Origin: Chitinophaga pinensis
GTDB lineage: Bacteria; Bacteroidota; Bacteroidia; M30B66
Direction of reading: 5' to 3'
Length of the DNA: 5,221 bases
Assembly: GCA_943333015.1 (NCBI GenBank)
Contig: CALQRR010000154.1
Coordinates: 1-5,221 of the forward strand
The notes below the pieces were generated by a model. The model saw only the letters and a list, made by a program, of their open reading frames with translations. It did not search any database and was not told the DNA's origin. Below, in pieces: positions 4,880 to 5,221 of the stretch (positions within the stretch are counted from its first letter, which is position 1; each line of letters begins with the position of its first letter). The position numbers and the translations under genes were made by a program.

Positions 4880-5221
4880 ATGACGAAGACAAGAGTTTTG
4901 TTTGTTTCACAGGAGATTACACCGTATTTGCCCGAATCCCATCTTTCCAAAGTAGCACGGGAGTTGCCTCAGGCAATCCAGGAACGTGGAAGAGAGATTC
5001 GGACCTTTATGCCGCGTTATGGCTGCATCAATGAGCGCCGTAATCAGTTGCATGAAGTTATTCGTTTATCGGGAATGAATCTGATTGTGGATGACAACGA
5101 TCAACCACTTATCATCAAGGTTGCTTCGATTCAGGCTGCTCGTATGCAAGTCTATTTCATCGATAATGAAGAGTATTTTCAACGGAAATTTGTGACAACC
5201 GATAAGAACGATCAATTCTAC
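4880..5221 (+). CDS. Glycogen/starch synthase-like protein (GT5 N-terminal catalytic-domain family), partial
   Basis: I translated 114 codons from the ATG at 4880-4882, open to the right edge. The N-terminus VLFVSQEITPYLPES (6-20) is the first beta strand and E-x-x-P loop of a GT5 synthase domain. It is followed by RTFMPRYGCINERRNQLHEV (41-60) and a region ending in VYFIDNEEYF. This closely resembles the short glycogen/starch synthase proteins (about 270 residues as I recall) found across Bacteroidetes, which cover mainly the N-terminal GT5 domain. Canonical GlgA carries K-T-G-G-L just after the E-x-x-P loop to bind ADP-glucose. Here that place reads PESHLSKVARELP (18-30) with no KTGGL, so glycogen synthesis is unproven, and I leave the symbol blank. 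The gene diverges from panC across a 250-bp region with interleaved promoters. No SD is seen before the ATG, as is common in this phylum. The C-terminus cannot be judged. Confidence 0.87.
   Translation, partial: MTKTRVLFVSQEITPYLPESHLSKVARELPQAIQERGREIRTFMPRYGCINERRNQLHEVIRLSGMNLIVDDNDQPLIIKVASIQAARMQVYFIDNEEYFQRKFVTTDKNDQFY

Noticed and set aside
1..5221. Search for CRISPR arrays, insertion sequences, tRNA genes, toxin-antitoxin pairs or a phage/defence module
   Set aside because: No spaced repeats, transposase motifs, terminal inverted repeats, tRNA cloverleaf or paired small genes were seen. All substantial coding capacity is explained by recognised chromosomal families and one lipoprotein.

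Overview
The window looks like an ordinary chromosomal stretch of a Bacteroidota (Bacteroidetes) genome. I cannot place it below phylum level. Three kinds of evidence point there. Gene starts generally lack a good Shine-Dalgarno sequence. Four exact matches to the Bacteroidetes -7 promoter element TAnnTTTG sit just upstream of genes, three of them with TTTG at a 19-22 bp spacing. The proteins also resemble Bacteroidetes forms, notably the short-type glycogen/starch synthase-like protein, PanD and stand-alone RfaE2.

Layout: six genes lie on the minus strand and one diverges on the plus strand. Reading the minus strand from right to left, the order is panC (4629-3784), panD (3735-3385), a multi-pass membrane protein of the lysylphosphatidylglycerol synthase TM / UPF0104 family (3378-2326), rfaE2 (2345-1851, overlapping the membrane-protein gene by 20 bp), a small lipoprotein (1807-1373), and radA (1318 to beyond the left edge). 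A 250-bp divergent intergenic region (4630-4879) separates panC from a GT5 glycogen/starch synthase-like gene that runs off the right edge (4880-5221+). Every stretch over 300 bases is genic.

Function: panC and panD supply the two substrate-committing steps of pantothenate (coenzyme A) synthesis. PanD makes beta-alanine and PanC joins it to pantoate. The membrane protein and RfaE2 (ADP-heptose synthesis) suggest a cell-envelope sub-module translated in tight coupling. RadA is a recombination helicase and appears to be a bystander in this cluster.

Regulation: predicted promoters are divergent and interleaved between panC and the GT5 gene. One more lies directly before panD and another directly before the lipoprotein, so the minus-strand row is probably several overlapping transcription units rather than one simple operon. 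Two of these promoters sit so close to the start codon that very short-leader or leaderless mRNAs are expected. A strong hairpin with a U-tract lies between the lipoprotein and radA and contains radA's only SD-like sequence. I saw no mobile element, CRISPR array, tRNA, rRNA or obvious novel defence system. The most interesting material is regulatory, plus the non-canonical GT5 protein.
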